The notes: generated by a model not told the origin, from the sequence alone. A stretch of 41,651 nt of DNA from Verrucomicrobiota bacterium (GCA_003217875.1 QHMR01000007.1:1-41651); one strand, 5' to 3'. Counted from the stretch's first letter, positions 33,644-41,651 are shown. Numbers and translations are program-made.

Positions 33644-35512
33644 GTGCCGAAGAGACAATCCAGTGCGGGGCGGACGTTTGAAATAAGCACGCGGGTCGCC
33701 CGGCAAGCCCTCGTTAGGCGATATCAACGCGATCGGAATGCGCCGCTCACCCGTCCGCTCCGCATTTACACACTCGATCCGTCCGTCTCGGATCGCATCG
33801 GCGGCGTGGCGACAGTGCGTGTGCCCTACGAAAAACTTGAGCCCGGACCGATCGGTTCGCTGTTCAAGGTAATCAGTGACGGCGCTCCGAAAATCTTGCG
33901 GCACGAGCCGCTGGATCTCGACGATCCTTACCTTCTGCTTTCGAGCGGTCTAAGGCCTTCGCCCGCAAACGGACAATTTCACCCGCAAATGGTATATGCC
34001 GTCTGCAGTTTAACCTATGCGGCGTTCCGGCGGGCACTGGGTCGCGACATCTCTTGGGCGACGAATGACGACTCCGCCCATGAACCACTTCGACTGATCG
34101 TGCGGCCATTCGGCGCGCGGGTCGCAAACGCTGGTTACAGCCGAGAAGCGGGAGATCTTTCCTTCGGCTTTTTTAATGCGGGAAAAAAACGCGCCGGTTT
34201 CACTTTGCGCGACGGCATCATTTGCACCGCGCTGAGCCATGACATCGTTGCGCACGAAACCACTCATGCTCTCCTTGATGGCCTGCGCTCCCTTTTCCTG
34301 AATCCAACAAATGTCGATGTCCCCGCTTTTCATGAAGGCTTCTCCGATCTGGTCGCGATTTTTCTCCATTTCACCTATCCGGAAGTAGTCGAGCGCGCCA
34401 TTGGTGAATGGGAAACGGAGTCGTCGGGCATAACTATGCTCACCGATCTCGCTCGCGAATTTGGGTATGCGCGTTCGAAAACCGGTCGCGCCAAGGCGCT
34501 GCGTTCCGGAGTTGATGTGGAAGGCATCGCCGCGTTCGATTCCGATGTGCTGCCTGGAAAAGAGCAGGCGCTGAATCGTTACGATCCCAACTTGGAGCCG
34601 CATGCGCTTGGCTCGGTTTTAGTCTCTGCTGTGTTCGAAGCTTTCGTGACGGTGGTGAAGCGAAAGATCGATCGCTTCTTCCGAATTGCGGATCTTGATC
34701 CAAAAATGCTTGGCCAGATTCCACTCGGTGAGGATCTGATCAAGGCGATTGCCCAGGAGGCCAGCAAGGTTGCCGGCCAATTTCTGAATGTTTGCATTCG
34801 TGCAATCGACTACTGTCCGCCAGCGGACATGGAGCTCGGCGAATATTTGCGAGCTTTGATCACTGCCGACAGCGAGGTGGAGAGGGAGGACAAATGGGGT
34901 TTTCGCGAAGCGCTGATGCGCTCATTTCGCCGTCGCGACATATTTCCCGATCACGTTCCGTTTATGACGGAGGATGCGGTCCAGTGGCAGCCGCCGGACA
35001 ACACTCTGTGCATTCCCGAACTCGCCTTCGCGAAATTGCGCTTCGATGGCGAACCTGGTCGGCCAGCGAGTGCGAAGGAGATGATTCGGCAGGCGGATGC
35101 ACTCGGCCGGTTCGTGACTCATCCGGCGCATGTCATTCATTTCCATCTCATCCGGCCGGGCAGCGCACCGCCCAAGGGCATTGTGCAGGCGTCCCCGCCA
35201 ATGGTCGAATCGGTGCGCGTCGCGCGTCGCGTTGCTCCTGATGGCCAGGTCGTATTTGACCTCGTCGCCGAGGTGACTCAGTCGTGCACCGTCAATGTCG
35301 CGGGAAACATGTTCGACATGGACGGCGGGTGCACCGTCGTAATCGATCCGCAGGGAGAAGTCCGCTATTCGATCTCGAAACGGTTTACAAGCGATGCGCG
35401 GCGTGCCCGACAACATGCTGCCATGTCCGGACCGCTGAAAGAATTTTGGACGAAGTCAGGCCGCCGCTATAAACAAAAGCCTGGCGTTCTGCAGCGCGTG
35501 CATGCGTCGTAA
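33644..35512 (+). CDS. Large gluzincin-like metallopeptidase, cytoplasmic
   Basis: 622 residues from a GTG. The zinc motif is DIVAHETTHALLDGL (HExxH), with a second acidic helix 20-odd residues on, AFHEGFSDLVAIFLHF, giving the third ligand Glu as in thermolysin-like gluzincins. There is no signal peptide; the N-terminus RVARQALVRRYQRDRNAPLTRPLRIYTLDPS opens a long domain of unknown role. DDSAHEPLRLIVRPFGARVANAGYS lies before the active site. The C-terminal third (VVFDLVAEVTQSCTVNVAGN) is beta-rich. It shares the operon with the M43-like protease and the 108-aa protein. The enzymatic identity beyond the motif is unknown. Confidence 0.82.
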   Translation: MPKRQSSAGRTFEISTRVARQALVRRYQRDRNAPLTRPLRIYTLDPSVSDRIGGVATVRVPYEKLEPGPIGSLFKVISDGAPKILRHEPLDLDDPYLLLSSGLRPSPANGQFHPQMVYAVCSLTYAAFRRALGRDISWATNDDSAHEPLRLIVRPFGARVANAGYSREAGDLSFGFFNAGKKRAGFTLRDGIICTALSHDIVAHETTHALLDGLRSLFLNPTNVDVPAFHEGFSDLVAIFLHFTYPEVVERAIGEWETESSGITMLTDLAREFGYARSKTGRAKALRSGVDVEGIAAFDSDVLPGKEQALNRYDPNLEPHALGSVLVSAVFEAFVTVVKRKIDRFFRIADLDPKMLGQIPLGEDLIKAIAQEASKVAGQFLNVCIRAIDYCPPADMELGEYLRALITADSEVEREDKWGFREALMRSFRRRDIFPDHVPFMTEDAVQWQPPDNTLCIPELAFAKLRFDGEPGRPASAKEMIRQADALGRFVTHPAHVIHFHLIRPGSAPPKGIVQASPPMVESVRVARRVAPDGQVVFDLVAEVTQSCTVNVAGNMFDMDGGCTVVIDPQGEVRYSISKRFTSDARRARQHAAMSGPLKEFWTKSGRRYKQKPGVLQRVHAS

Positions 35513-35542
35513 AGGATGCTGTTACTTTTGCTTTACCCCGGC

Positions 35543-35596
35543 CGTTACGGCACCATGCCGCACTTTGGATTCGGTCTCGGCAGCGCCGAGTTCTGA
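35543..35596 (+). pseudogene. Degraded duplicate of the asnS 3' end
   Basis: CGT TAC GGC ACC ATG CCG... encodes RYGTMPHFGFGLGSAEF-stop. The functional asnS at 32187-32315 encodes RYGTVPHSGFGLG, then 25 residues, then SAEF-stop. Thirty-nine aligned bases before the gap share 34 identities and the last 16 share 14. The 75-base gap removes exactly 25 codons between two CGGC tetramers, consistent with an in-frame microhomology deletion. It lies 30 bases after the gluzincin gene stop. Confidence 0.85.
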
Positions 35597-35741
35597 GTCA
35601 GCCCTGGATGCAGTTCACATCGGCATTTTCGCGCGACTGGTGACGCGCAAGATCACTTCATCTCTGATGTACGATTTGTAGTCGCTGCTCTTAGACCTTT
35701 TCTTGCCTGATGGCGTGCGAAAAGTCTGCTCAGGTCCCCTG
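35597..35741. other. Residual gap after the asnS remnant
   Basis: About 145 bases with no ORF I can support. A short open stretch (RLVTRKITSSLMYDL-stop) follows the asnS remnant in one frame and could be another gene fragment, but I recognise no parent. The minus-strand lipoprotein gene ends at its right edge. Confidence 0.35.
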
Positions 35742-36071
35742 TTATTGCCTTATTCTCGTGAACTCGAGCTTCGGACCGTCGGGCTCCTGCAGGATCATGT
35801 GATCGGCGGAAATTTTCAGCTGATAAACTGTCGTTGCGAACGGTGTCTGGATCTTAATTCGGTCTTGGTCACCGAATTTGTACCTGCCATGCACATGCCC
35901 GACAAGGACAGCGCCGTTACTCGAAAATTCCCAAACCGTTGCAGTAGAAGCTCCCGACAGGCTCCATTTGCCAACAATGCTGGACTTTCCGCAGCCAGCT
36001 ACGATGCACAGTAAGGCTGCCGACGCGATTATCCTCAAGCTCGACTTCGATTGAGAAAAGCGGACTCGCAT
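35742..36071 (-). CDS. Small lipoprotein with lipocalin-like beta domain
   Basis: 109 residues. SLRIIASAALLCIVAGCGKSS is a lipoprotein signal peptide with the lipobox VAGC, so the mature protein is membrane-anchored and periplasmic. The rest is a run of short beta strands: IVGKWSLSG, VWEFSSNGAVLVG, GRYKFGDQDRIKIQT, VYQLKISADHMILQEPDG. The KW...WEF...G.YK.....I pattern resembles lipocalin-like/DUF-type small lipoproteins. No partner gene is obvious. It lies just downstream of rpsA in the same direction, 59 bases after its stop. Function unknown. Confidence 0.75.
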   Translation of the reverse strand: MRVRFSQSKSSLRIIASAALLCIVAGCGKSSIVGKWSLSGASTATVWEFSSNGAVLVGHVHGRYKFGDQDRIKIQTPFATTVYQLKISADHMILQEPDGPKLEFTRIRQ

Positions 36072-36130
36072 GTAACTCCGGCTTCGATTCTGCTCAGAGT
36101 GTTTACTGCGGGCGAGAAAAAAGTCGGAGC

Positions 36131-37858
36131 TTATTTTTTCTTCGATTCGCGCGTTGGTTCGTCTGATTCCTTCGCGGCGCGCTTGGAATCCCCGGGACGA
36201 TATTCTTCTTGTTCGGCGGCGGCGAAGGCCTTTTCCAAACCGACCATGTCTTCACCAGGCCGAAGCGTATCGAAGGACTCCACTTCTTTCCGTAGTTCTT
36301 CTTCAGAATAATTAGCGGCCTTGATCGACAATCCGATGCGGCGCTCGATTTTATCCACCTTGATGACGCGCGCTTCGACTTCCTGACCAACCTTGAGGAC
36401 ATCCTTCACTTTTGCGACATGATCTTCGCTCAATTGGGAGATATGAACGAGGCCGTCAATGTCATCCTGCAATTGCACGAATGCGCCGAAGCTGGCGAGC
36501 TTGGTCACTTTGCCTTTCACCAAGTCCCCGATTTTGGACTTCTCATCGATCGTCTTCCATGGGTCTTCGGTGAGCTGTTTGACCCCAAGGCTGATCCGCT
36601 GGTTTACTTTGTCGATGTCGATCACGACAGCCTCAACTTCGTCGCCTTTCCTAAACATCTCGCTGGGATGATTGATCTTGCGGGTCCAGCTTAAGTCGGA
36701 CACGTGAATCATGCCGTCGATGCCTTCCTCCAATTCGACGAATGCGCCATAAGCAGTCATGTTGCGAATCTTGCCTTTGACATTGCTTCCGATGGTGAAC
36801 TTCTTCTCGATTTCATCCCACGGATTCGGTTCGAGCTGGCGCAGGCCCAATGAAATTTTTTGTTCCTCTTTGTTGACGCCGAGCACCACTGCCTCCACCT
36901 CCTGGCCAACGCTAAGGATGTCCGAGGGGCGCATGATCCGCTTCGTCCAGGAAAGTTCGGATACGTGGATGAGGCCTTCCACGCCTTCCTCGATCTCAAC
37001 AAACGCGCCGTAGGGAACAAGATTTGTGATTTTACCTTTGATGCGCTGGCCGGCCGGAAAACGCTCCTCGATTTGGTCCCACGGATTTTTCTGCGTTTGT
37101 TTAAGTCCGAGCGACACTCGCTCTTTTTCCTTGTTGATGTCGAGCACAACGACTTCCAACGGCTGCCCTACCTTCAATAACTCGCTTGGATGTCCTAGTC
37201 GGCCCCAAGTCATATCGGTGACGTGCAGCAGACCGTCCATGCCATCCAAATCGATGAATGCACCGAAGTCGGTGATGTTTTTCACAGTGCCAGTGACGCG
37301 GTCGCCCACGTTCACGCCTTCCATGAATTTTTGTCGTTTTTCGCTGCGTTCCTGCTCGATCACCTCCCGCCGGCTGAGCACGACGTTTTTCCGGTCATCA
37401 TTGAGCTTAACAATTTTGAAATCGTAACTGTTACCAACGAATTGCTGCAAATCTTTCGGCGGAACGACGTCGATCTGGGACGCTGGCAAAAAAGCCTCAA
37501 CACCGATGTTGACCATCAGGCCGCCTTTGACCACCGATCTCACCTTGCCTCTAATCAGGCCGTCACCTTCGAAAACACTGACAATTTTATTCCAGTTTTG
37601 GCGGTAGGCGGCTTTCTCCTTCGAGAGAACGACCATGCCTTCTTCGTTTTCCAGCCGCTCCAGGAGAACGTCCACCTCGTCGCCCACTTCCAGCGAATCG
37701 GCATCCTCAAATTCGGTCAACGGAATGACGCCCTCGGATTTGTATCCCACATCGACCAGCACTTCGCGCGGGCGAATTTCCAAGATGCGCCCCTTGACGA
37801 TGCTTCCCTCGCGGAAGTCCGGCATCGGCTTCGACATCACATCCTGCATTTGAATCAT
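36131..37858 (-). CDS. rpsA: 30S ribosomal protein S1
   Basis: 575 residues made of six S1 RNA-binding repeats, each recognisable by G..V.G.V..I...GAFV..: for example VKGRILEIRPREVLVDVGYKS, VTGTVKNITDFGAFIDLDGMDG, IKGKITNLVPYGAFVEIEEG, VKGKIRNMTAYGAFVELEEG and VKGKVTKLASFGAFVQLQDD. S1 unfolds and delivers mRNA to the small subunit. The start has a near-perfect AGGAGG nine bases upstream (about 37868-37873 on the plus strand). The C-terminal tail (TRESKKK) is charged and shorter than in E. coli. The large plus-strand ORFs here are antisense shadows. Confidence 0.97.
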   Translation of the reverse strand: MIQMQDVMSKPMPDFREGSIVKGRILEIRPREVLVDVGYKSEGVIPLTEFEDADSLEVGDEVDVLLERLENEEGMVVLSKEKAAYRQNWNKIVSVFEGDGLIRGKVRSVVKGGLMVNIGVEAFLPASQIDVVPPKDLQQFVGNSYDFKIVKLNDDRKNVVLSRREVIEQERSEKRQKFMEGVNVGDRVTGTVKNITDFGAFIDLDGMDGLLHVTDMTWGRLGHPSELLKVGQPLEVVVLDINKEKERVSLGLKQTQKNPWDQIEERFPAGQRIKGKITNLVPYGAFVEIEEGVEGLIHVSELSWTKRIMRPSDILSVGQEVEAVVLGVNKEEQKISLGLRQLEPNPWDEIEKKFTIGSNVKGKIRNMTAYGAFVELEEGIDGMIHVSDLSWTRKINHPSEMFRKGDEVEAVVIDIDKVNQRISLGVKQLTEDPWKTIDEKSKIGDLVKGKVTKLASFGAFVQLQDDIDGLVHISQLSEDHVAKVKDVLKVGQEVEARVIKVDKIERRIGLSIKAANYSEEELRKEVESFDTLRPGEDMVGLEKAFAAAEQEEYRPGDSKRAAKESDEPTRESKKK

Positions 37859-37983
37859 AAAAGTAGGCCTCCTATGGGTACAGCGGCGCTCAATCGAACG
37901 CCGATGTTTCCGCGCAGCTAAACTAGCGGAAATGGGGACGCCATAGTAGCCAAGTTACCAGTGGAGGTCAAACGCTGCGTCTG

Positions 37984-38025
37984 CGTTCGACGTTGGGCGT
38001 TCGGCGTTGAGCGTTGGGCGTTTCC
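37984..38025. repeat. Six tandem 7-base repeats upstream of the thioredoxin-like gene
   Basis: Six head-to-tail heptamers with core CGTT: CGTTCGA, CGTTGGG, CGTTCGG, CGTTGAG, CGTTGGG, CGTTTCC. A preceding CGCTGCG may be a further decayed unit. It lies between the divergent rpsA and thioredoxin-like genes. Confidence 0.8.
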
Positions 38026-38045
38026 CCTTTATCCTTCAGTAGAAC

Positions 38046-38570
38046 ATGTCGATCGTCCGAATGCCGATATTGATTGCCCTCCTCGCAGCCATATCGCTGC
38101 GCGCCGAATCTCCGGCTGAACAAAAAGTGCTCGAAGCGATCAAAACACCGGATCTCACCGTCATTCATCTTTGGGCGCCATGGTGTTCGAATTGTCAGGC
38201 TGAACTCAAGAGCGGCGGCTGGGCGAAAATCGTACGCGAAAATCCGAACGTGAAATTTTGGTTCGTCTCGGTTTGGAATGATGGCCAGGACGGGCGCGCG
38301 ATGCTAAAAAAATTCGACATTGTCGATCAGTCAAATGTAACAGTTCTTGCAGATCCCGGCCCGCGTCGTGGCGAAAGCAAAATCAAACAATTTGCCGGAT
38401 TGCCGCTCGCGTGGATCCCGACGAGTTGGATTTACAAAGGTGGCGATCTCCGTTACGCATTAAATTACGGCGAAGTCCGTTTTCCTGTGCTCCAACAATT
38501 TCTCGAAGACAGCCAGTCGGAATGGTCGCACAAAGGCGAACCGTCTATCGAACAACCTTTGCATGACTGA
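38046..38570 (+). CDS. Periplasmic thioredoxin-fold protein
   Basis: 174 residues with a signal peptide (MPILIALLAAISLRAES). The thioredoxin motif is LWAPWCSNCQAEL, a CxxC redox pair (CSNC), and IPTSWIYKGGDLRY is the cis-Pro region. It is likely an exported thiol-disulfide oxidoreductase of the TlpA/ResA type. Its last codons overlap the cystathionine beta-synthase start by 8 bases, so the two are translationally coupled, although a periplasmic redox protein with a cytosolic sulfur enzyme is an unusual pairing. Confidence 0.86.
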   Translation: MSIVRMPILIALLAAISLRAESPAEQKVLEAIKTPDLTVIHLWAPWCSNCQAELKSGGWAKIVRENPNVKFWFVSVWNDGQDGRAMLKKFDIVDQSNVTVLADPGPRRGESKIKQFAGLPLAWIPTSWIYKGGDLRYALNYGEVRFPVLQQFLEDSQSEWSHKGEPSIEQPLHD

Positions 38571-40005
38571 GATTTCTGCAGCGCCGTCAATTGCCCACAA
38601 TAAACCGCCCGCAATTCTGTCGCTCATTGGCGACACGCCACTGGTGCAGGTTACGCAGTTCGACACCGGCCCGTGCCAGCTTTTTCTGAAGCTCGAAAAT
38701 CAAAATCCCGGTGGTTCGATCAAGGACAGGATCGCGCTATCGATGATCGAGGCGGCCGAGGCCGAAGGACATTTGCAGCCAGGCGGCACGGTCGTTGAAG
38801 CCACGGCAGGGAACACCGGTTTGGGTCTCGCGCTCGTGGCGGGTGCCAAAGGTTATCGCGTCTTGCTGGTGATTCCGGACAAAATGTCGCAGGAAAAAAT
38901 CTCGCACGTAAAGGCCCTCGGTGCCGAGGTGCGGATCACGCGCTCTGATGTGACTCGTGGGCATCCCGAATATTACCAGGATGTGGCCGCGCGACTGGCC
39001 CAAGAAATCCCGGGCGCCTTTTATGTGAATCAGTTTGGCAATCCCGCGAATCCGCTGGCGCACGAACGCACCACCGGACCGGAAATCTGGGAACAAATGC
39101 GGCACGATGTTGACGCGATTGTTGTGGGAGTTGGGTCTGGCGGAACGCTGACCGGTCTCGGGCGATTTTTCAATCGAGTGAAACCGCGACGCGGCATCGA
39201 AATGGTTCTCGCGGACCCCACCGGCTCGATTTTATATGAATACGTGAAAACGGGGAAGCTGGTCGAATCGGGAAACTGGGCAGTGGAAGGCATCGGCGAA
39301 GATTTTGTCCCCGAAATCGCCGACATGTCGTTAGTCACCGATGCGTTTGAGATTGATGACGAAGAAAGTTTCGCAACGGCGCGTGAGCTTTTGCGCAAGG
39401 AAGGAATCTTCGGCGGCTCATCCACAGGCACTCTTGTCGCAGGCGCACTGCGTTACTGCCGGCAGCAAACGAAGGCAAAACGGGTGGTTAGTCTCGTTCC
39501 TGATACCGGCAACAAATATCTCTCCAAAATGTATAGCGACTTCTGGATGGCTGAGCAGGGATTCATTCATCGACCACCGCACGGCGACCTGAGCGATTTG
39601 ATTTCACATCGTTATGAAGCGGGCGAAGTGATTACGGTGGGGCTGGACGATTCGCTGCTCACAGCGTTCAAGCGAATGCGCGGCTCGGACGTCTCACAAC
39701 TTCCGGTCGTCGATCAAAGCGGTCGCGCCGTCGGGATCATCGACGAATCTGACCTGCTGGTTAAGGTTCATCGCGACCCGTCACACTTCAACGATCCGGT
39801 GAAAAAAGCGATGACCGATCGATTGGAGACGCTGCCGCCAAACACCACAATTAAGGATTTGCTCGGTGTATTTGACCGCGGTCGCGTCGCCATCGTAATG
39901 GAAGACGATCGATTCCTCGGGCTCGTCACGCGTACGGATTTGCTGTCTTATCTGCGGCTTCACATGCCGAAATCGGCCACGCCACCGGAACGAGAGTTCG
40001 TCTAG
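38563..40005 (+). CDS. Cystathionine beta-synthase (PLP domain plus CBS pair)
   Basis: 480 residues. The N-terminal PLP fold has NPGGSIKDRIALSMIEAAE (PLP lysine), EATAGNTGLGLALVAGAKGYR, VVGVGSGGTLTGLGRFF and FGGSSTGTLVAGALR. The C-terminus has two CBS motifs (MRGSDVSQLPVVDQSGRAVG; DRGRVAIVMEDDRFLG), which is the eukaryotic-style arrangement. It makes cystathionine from serine and homocysteine. With the following gene it forms a reverse-transsulfuration pair turning homocysteine into cysteine. A cysteine synthase is a possible alternative, but the CBS pair and the neighbour favour this call. Confidence 0.9.
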   Translation: MTEISAAPSIAHNKPPAILSLIGDTPLVQVTQFDTGPCQLFLKLENQNPGGSIKDRIALSMIEAAEAEGHLQPGGTVVEATAGNTGLGLALVAGAKGYRVLLVIPDKMSQEKISHVKALGAEVRITRSDVTRGHPEYYQDVAARLAQEIPGAFYVNQFGNPANPLAHERTTGPEIWEQMRHDVDAIVVGVGSGGTLTGLGRFFNRVKPRRGIEMVLADPTGSILYEYVKTGKLVESGNWAVEGIGEDFVPEIADMSLVTDAFEIDDEESFATARELLRKEGIFGGSSTGTLVAGALRYCRQQTKAKRVVSLVPDTGNKYLSKMYSDFWMAEQGFIHRPPHGDLSDLISHRYEAGEVITVGLDDSLLTAFKRMRGSDVSQLPVVDQSGRAVGIIDESDLLVKVHRDPSHFNDPVKKAMTDRLETLPPNTTIKDLLGVFDRGRVAIVMEDDRFLGLVTRTDLLSYLRLHMPKSATPPEREFV

Positions 40006-40011
40006 AGATTC

Positions 40012-40090
40012 ACCGATTTCGCGGATTTCCACAGATTGCAAAAAAGGGGTTGTCTTTAATCCACGGAAATCGGTGTAATCTGTAGAGGCC
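40012..40090. repeat. Inverted short repeats between CBS and CGL genes
   Basis: CACCGATTTCGCGGATT and, downstream, the complementary-type AATCCACGGAAATCGGTG form an imperfect inverted repeat. Each arm is itself built of ~9-base units (GATTCACCG, ATTTCGCGG, ATTTCCACA; AATCCACGG, AAATCGGTG, TAATCTGTA). The start of the next gene follows 12 bases later. Confidence 0.68.
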
Positions 40091-40102
40091 TCAAAACTAA
40101 CC

Positions 40103-41263
40103 ATGAAAAAGCAGCACGAATTTGCCACCCGCGCCATACATGCTGGCCAAGTACCCGATCCCTCTACCGGCGCGGTAATGACGCCGATTTACGCTACGTC
40201 GACTTACGTTCAGAAAAGTCCGGGAAAGCATAAGGGCTATGATTACGCCCGTTCCATCAATCCAACGCGCCTCGCGTACGAAAAATGCATCGCTGACCTT
40301 GAGAGTGGGACGCGTGGGTTTGCCTTTGCCTCGGGCCTCGCCGCGATGTCCACAGCGCTCGATCTGCTCGAAAGCGGTTCGCACGTCGTCGTCAGTGACG
40401 ATCTCTATGGCGGCACGTTCCGACTTTTCGAGAAAGTCAGGCGTCGGTCCGCGAACCTCGACTTTACCTACGTCGATCTTACCGATGCGAAACAGTTCGA
40501 TACCGCGATCCGACCAAACACGCGCATGGTTTGGATTGAAACTCCGAGCAACCCACTGCTTAAGATCATCGATCTCGAAGAAATCGCGAAGACGGCGCGC
40601 AAACACAAGATTATTTCCGTTTCCGATAACACCTTTGCCACTCCCTGGATTCAGCGCCCGATCGAAACCGGCTTCGATCTTGTGATTCATTCCGCGACGA
40701 AATATCTAAATGGACATTCCGACATGGTTGGCGGTGTTATCGTCGTCGGCGAAAACAAGGAACTCGCCGATCAAGTTGCGTTCTTACAAAACTCCGTCGG
40801 CGCAATTGCCGGGGCTTTTGACAGCTTTCTTGTGATGCGCAGTTTGAAGACATTGCCGTTGCGCATGGAGCGCCATTGCGCTAACGCGCTCGAGATTGCG
40901 CGCTGGTTGGAGGAACACCCGGAAGTGAAGTCGGTGAGTTACCCCGGTCTTAAATCTCACCCGCAACACGATCTGGCTCGTGCACAAATGCGTGGCTTCG
41001 GCGGAATCGTAACGATCACGTTAAAAACCGATCTCGCCGGGACGAAACGTTTTCTGGAGAACACGCATCTGTTCGCGCTGGCGGAAAGCCTCGGCGGCGT
41101 AGAAAGCCTGATCAATCACCCTGCGCTGATGACCCACGCTTCGGTGCCGAAGGAGCAGCGCGAAGCACTCGGGATCAGCAATTCATTGGTCCGATTGTCG
41201 GTCGGCATCGAAGACGTGCGCGATTTGATTGATGATTTGAAGACTGCGCTGGAAGCGACTTGA
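40103..41263 (+). CDS. Cystathionine gamma-synthase/gamma-lyase family PLP enzyme
   Basis: 386 residues. Cys/Met-metabolism PLP fold: [80 protein letters not shown] and the lysine motif [15 protein letters not shown]. The C-terminus [23 protein letters not shown] and [16 protein letters not shown] complete the family. Next to cystathionine beta-synthase it most likely acts as a gamma-lyase making cysteine, but gamma-synthase cannot be ruled out from sequence alone. The preceding gap holds inverted repeats. Confidence 0.93.
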   Translation: MKKQHEFATRAIHAGQVPDPSTGAVMTPIYATSTYVQKSPGKHKGYDYARSINPTRLAYEKCIADLESGTRGFAFASGLAAMSTALDLLESGSHVVVSDDLYGGTFRLFEKVRRRSANLDFTYVDLTDAKQFDTAIRPNTRMVWIETPSNPLLKIIDLEEIAKTARKHKIISVSDNTFATPWIQRPIETGFDLVIHSATKYLNGHSDMVGGVIVVGENKELADQVAFLQNSVGAIAGAFDSFLVMRSLKTLPLRMERHCANALEIARWLEEHPEVKSVSYPGLKSHPQHDLARAQMRGFGGIVTITLKTDLAGTKRFLENTHLFALAESLGGVESLINHPALMTHASVPKEQREALGISNSLVRLSVGIEDVRDLIDDLKTALEAT

Positions 41264-41301
41264 TTTCCGACAATCGGTCGCGATGGATATCTTCCATCGA
41301 A

Positions 41302-41651
41302 ATGGGCAACACATTCGGCCAGCTTTTTCGCGTGACTACCTTTGGTGAATCGCATGGCGGCGGCATTGGCGTGGTCATCGACGGCTGCCCGCCAAAAATC
41401 GACATCTCGGAAGCCGATATTCAACGAGAGCTAGATCGGCGGCGTCCCGGTCAAAGCAAACTCACGACACAGCGAAAAGAGGAAGACCGGTGCGAGATTC
41501 TCTCGGGTGTTTTTGAAGGAAAGACGCTCGGCACTCCTATCGCACTTGCAGTTCGAAACAAGGACGCTCGGCCTGAGGACTACAGCGAGATCGCAGACAA
41601 ATTTCGTCCGTCACACGCCGATTACACTTACGAGGCTAAATACGGAATCCG
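41302..41651 (+). CDS. aroC: Chorismate synthase (N-terminal part, truncated by window end)
   Basis: The ATG at 41302 opens [23 protein letters not shown], the diagnostic chorismate synthase start, followed by [37 protein letters not shown] and [17 protein letters not shown]. It converts EPSP to chorismate, the last step of the shikimate pathway. About 116 residues are visible and the remainder lies beyond the window, which is why the ORF track omits it. A GATGGATATCTTCCATCG inverted repeat lies just before the start. Confidence 0.96.
   Translation, partial: MGNTFGQLFRVTTFGESHGGGIGVVIDGCPPKIDISEADIQRELDRRRPGQSKLTTQRKEEDRCEILSGVFEGKTLGTPIALAVRNKDARPEDYSEIADKFRPSHADYTYEAKYGI

Noticed and set aside
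34010-34603. 197-aa minus-strand ORF within the gluzincin gene
   Set aside because: Antisense shadow; the plus strand carries the HETTH zinc motif over the same bases.
35543-35596. Chance similarity to asnS
   Set aside because: Rejected as an explanation: 17 of 18 aligned codon positions plus stop follow asnS order with mostly synonymous changes and a clean in-frame deletion at CGGC, too specific for chance.
37223-37921. 232-aa plus-strand ORF opposite rpsA
   Set aside because: Shadow of the repetitive S1 coding sequence; no recognisable domain and no ribosome-binding site.
37972-38030. Heptamer array considered as a CRISPR
   Set aside because: Units are 7 bases with no spacers; nothing like a CRISPR repeat-spacer pattern and no cas genes.

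Overview
The window looks like a chromosomal segment of a Gram-negative bacterium from the PVC side of the tree, most likely a soil Verrucomicrobiota (Chthoniobacterales/Spartobacteria-like). The reasons are a lipopolysaccharide export operon (kdsA-lptC-lptA-lptB) next to hprK-ptsH-ptsI, the coaD-yceD-rpmF-plsX-fabH-tatD order, biosynthetic arginine decarboxylase, and intergenic gaps carrying short degenerate tandem repeats and REP-like palindromes. The phylum is an inference from gene content, not a database match. I recognised no tRNA, rRNA, CRISPR array or insertion sequence.

Layout. 0.2-10.1 kb, minus strand: a surface-glycan modification cluster. In transcription order it holds a very large fused sulfotransferase/GT2/GT4 protein, a methyltransferase-like protein with an N-terminal beta-domain, a sulfotransferase, a membrane histidine kinase with its LuxR-type regulator (ATGA-coupled), a methyltransferase carrying the same type of beta-domain at its C-terminus, and a DegT-type sugar aminotransferase. 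10.3-12.1 kb, plus strand: rph and gmd, the latter making GDP-4-keto-6-deoxymannose for deoxysugars. 12.2-17.1 kb, minus strand: coaD-yceD-rpmF-plsX-fabH-tatD and an L,D-transpeptidase lipoprotein, linking CoA, phospholipid and fatty-acid synthesis with the cell wall. 17.2-18.9 kb: a tandem universal stress protein and a TIGR02206-type membrane protein. 19.0-21.9 kb: kdsA-lptC-lptA-lptB, overlapping genes for Kdo synthesis and LPS transport.

21.9-24.9 kb is an accessory block. A fluoride (crcB-type) riboswitch has an expression platform that is an intrinsic terminator containing the Shine-Dalgarno sequence of a CPA2 cation/proton antiporter. Next come a frameshifted DUF486 gene, a Tat-exported hemerythrin split by an in-frame TAG, and a DoxX gene. 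25.0-28.2 kb: hprK-ptsH-ptsI, a regulatory PTS with no sugar permease in view. 28.2-32.3 kb: a DUF151 nuclease-like protein (minus strand), speA and asnS.

32.4-35.5 kb holds three tightly packed genes: an M43-like metalloprotease, a 108-aa conserved-type small protein and a 622-aa gluzincin-like protein. A degraded copy of the asnS 3' end lies immediately behind them (35543-35596), so the module sits between asnS and a duplicated asnS tail. This suggests it arrived by recombination at the asnS 3' end, and it is the best candidate here for an undescribed system. 35.7-37.9 kb, minus strand: a small lipoprotein and rpsA. 38.0-41.7 kb, plus strand: a periplasmic thioredoxin-like protein, cystathionine beta-synthase, a cystathionine gamma-synthase/lyase (reverse transsulfuration) and the start of aroC, cut by the window edge.
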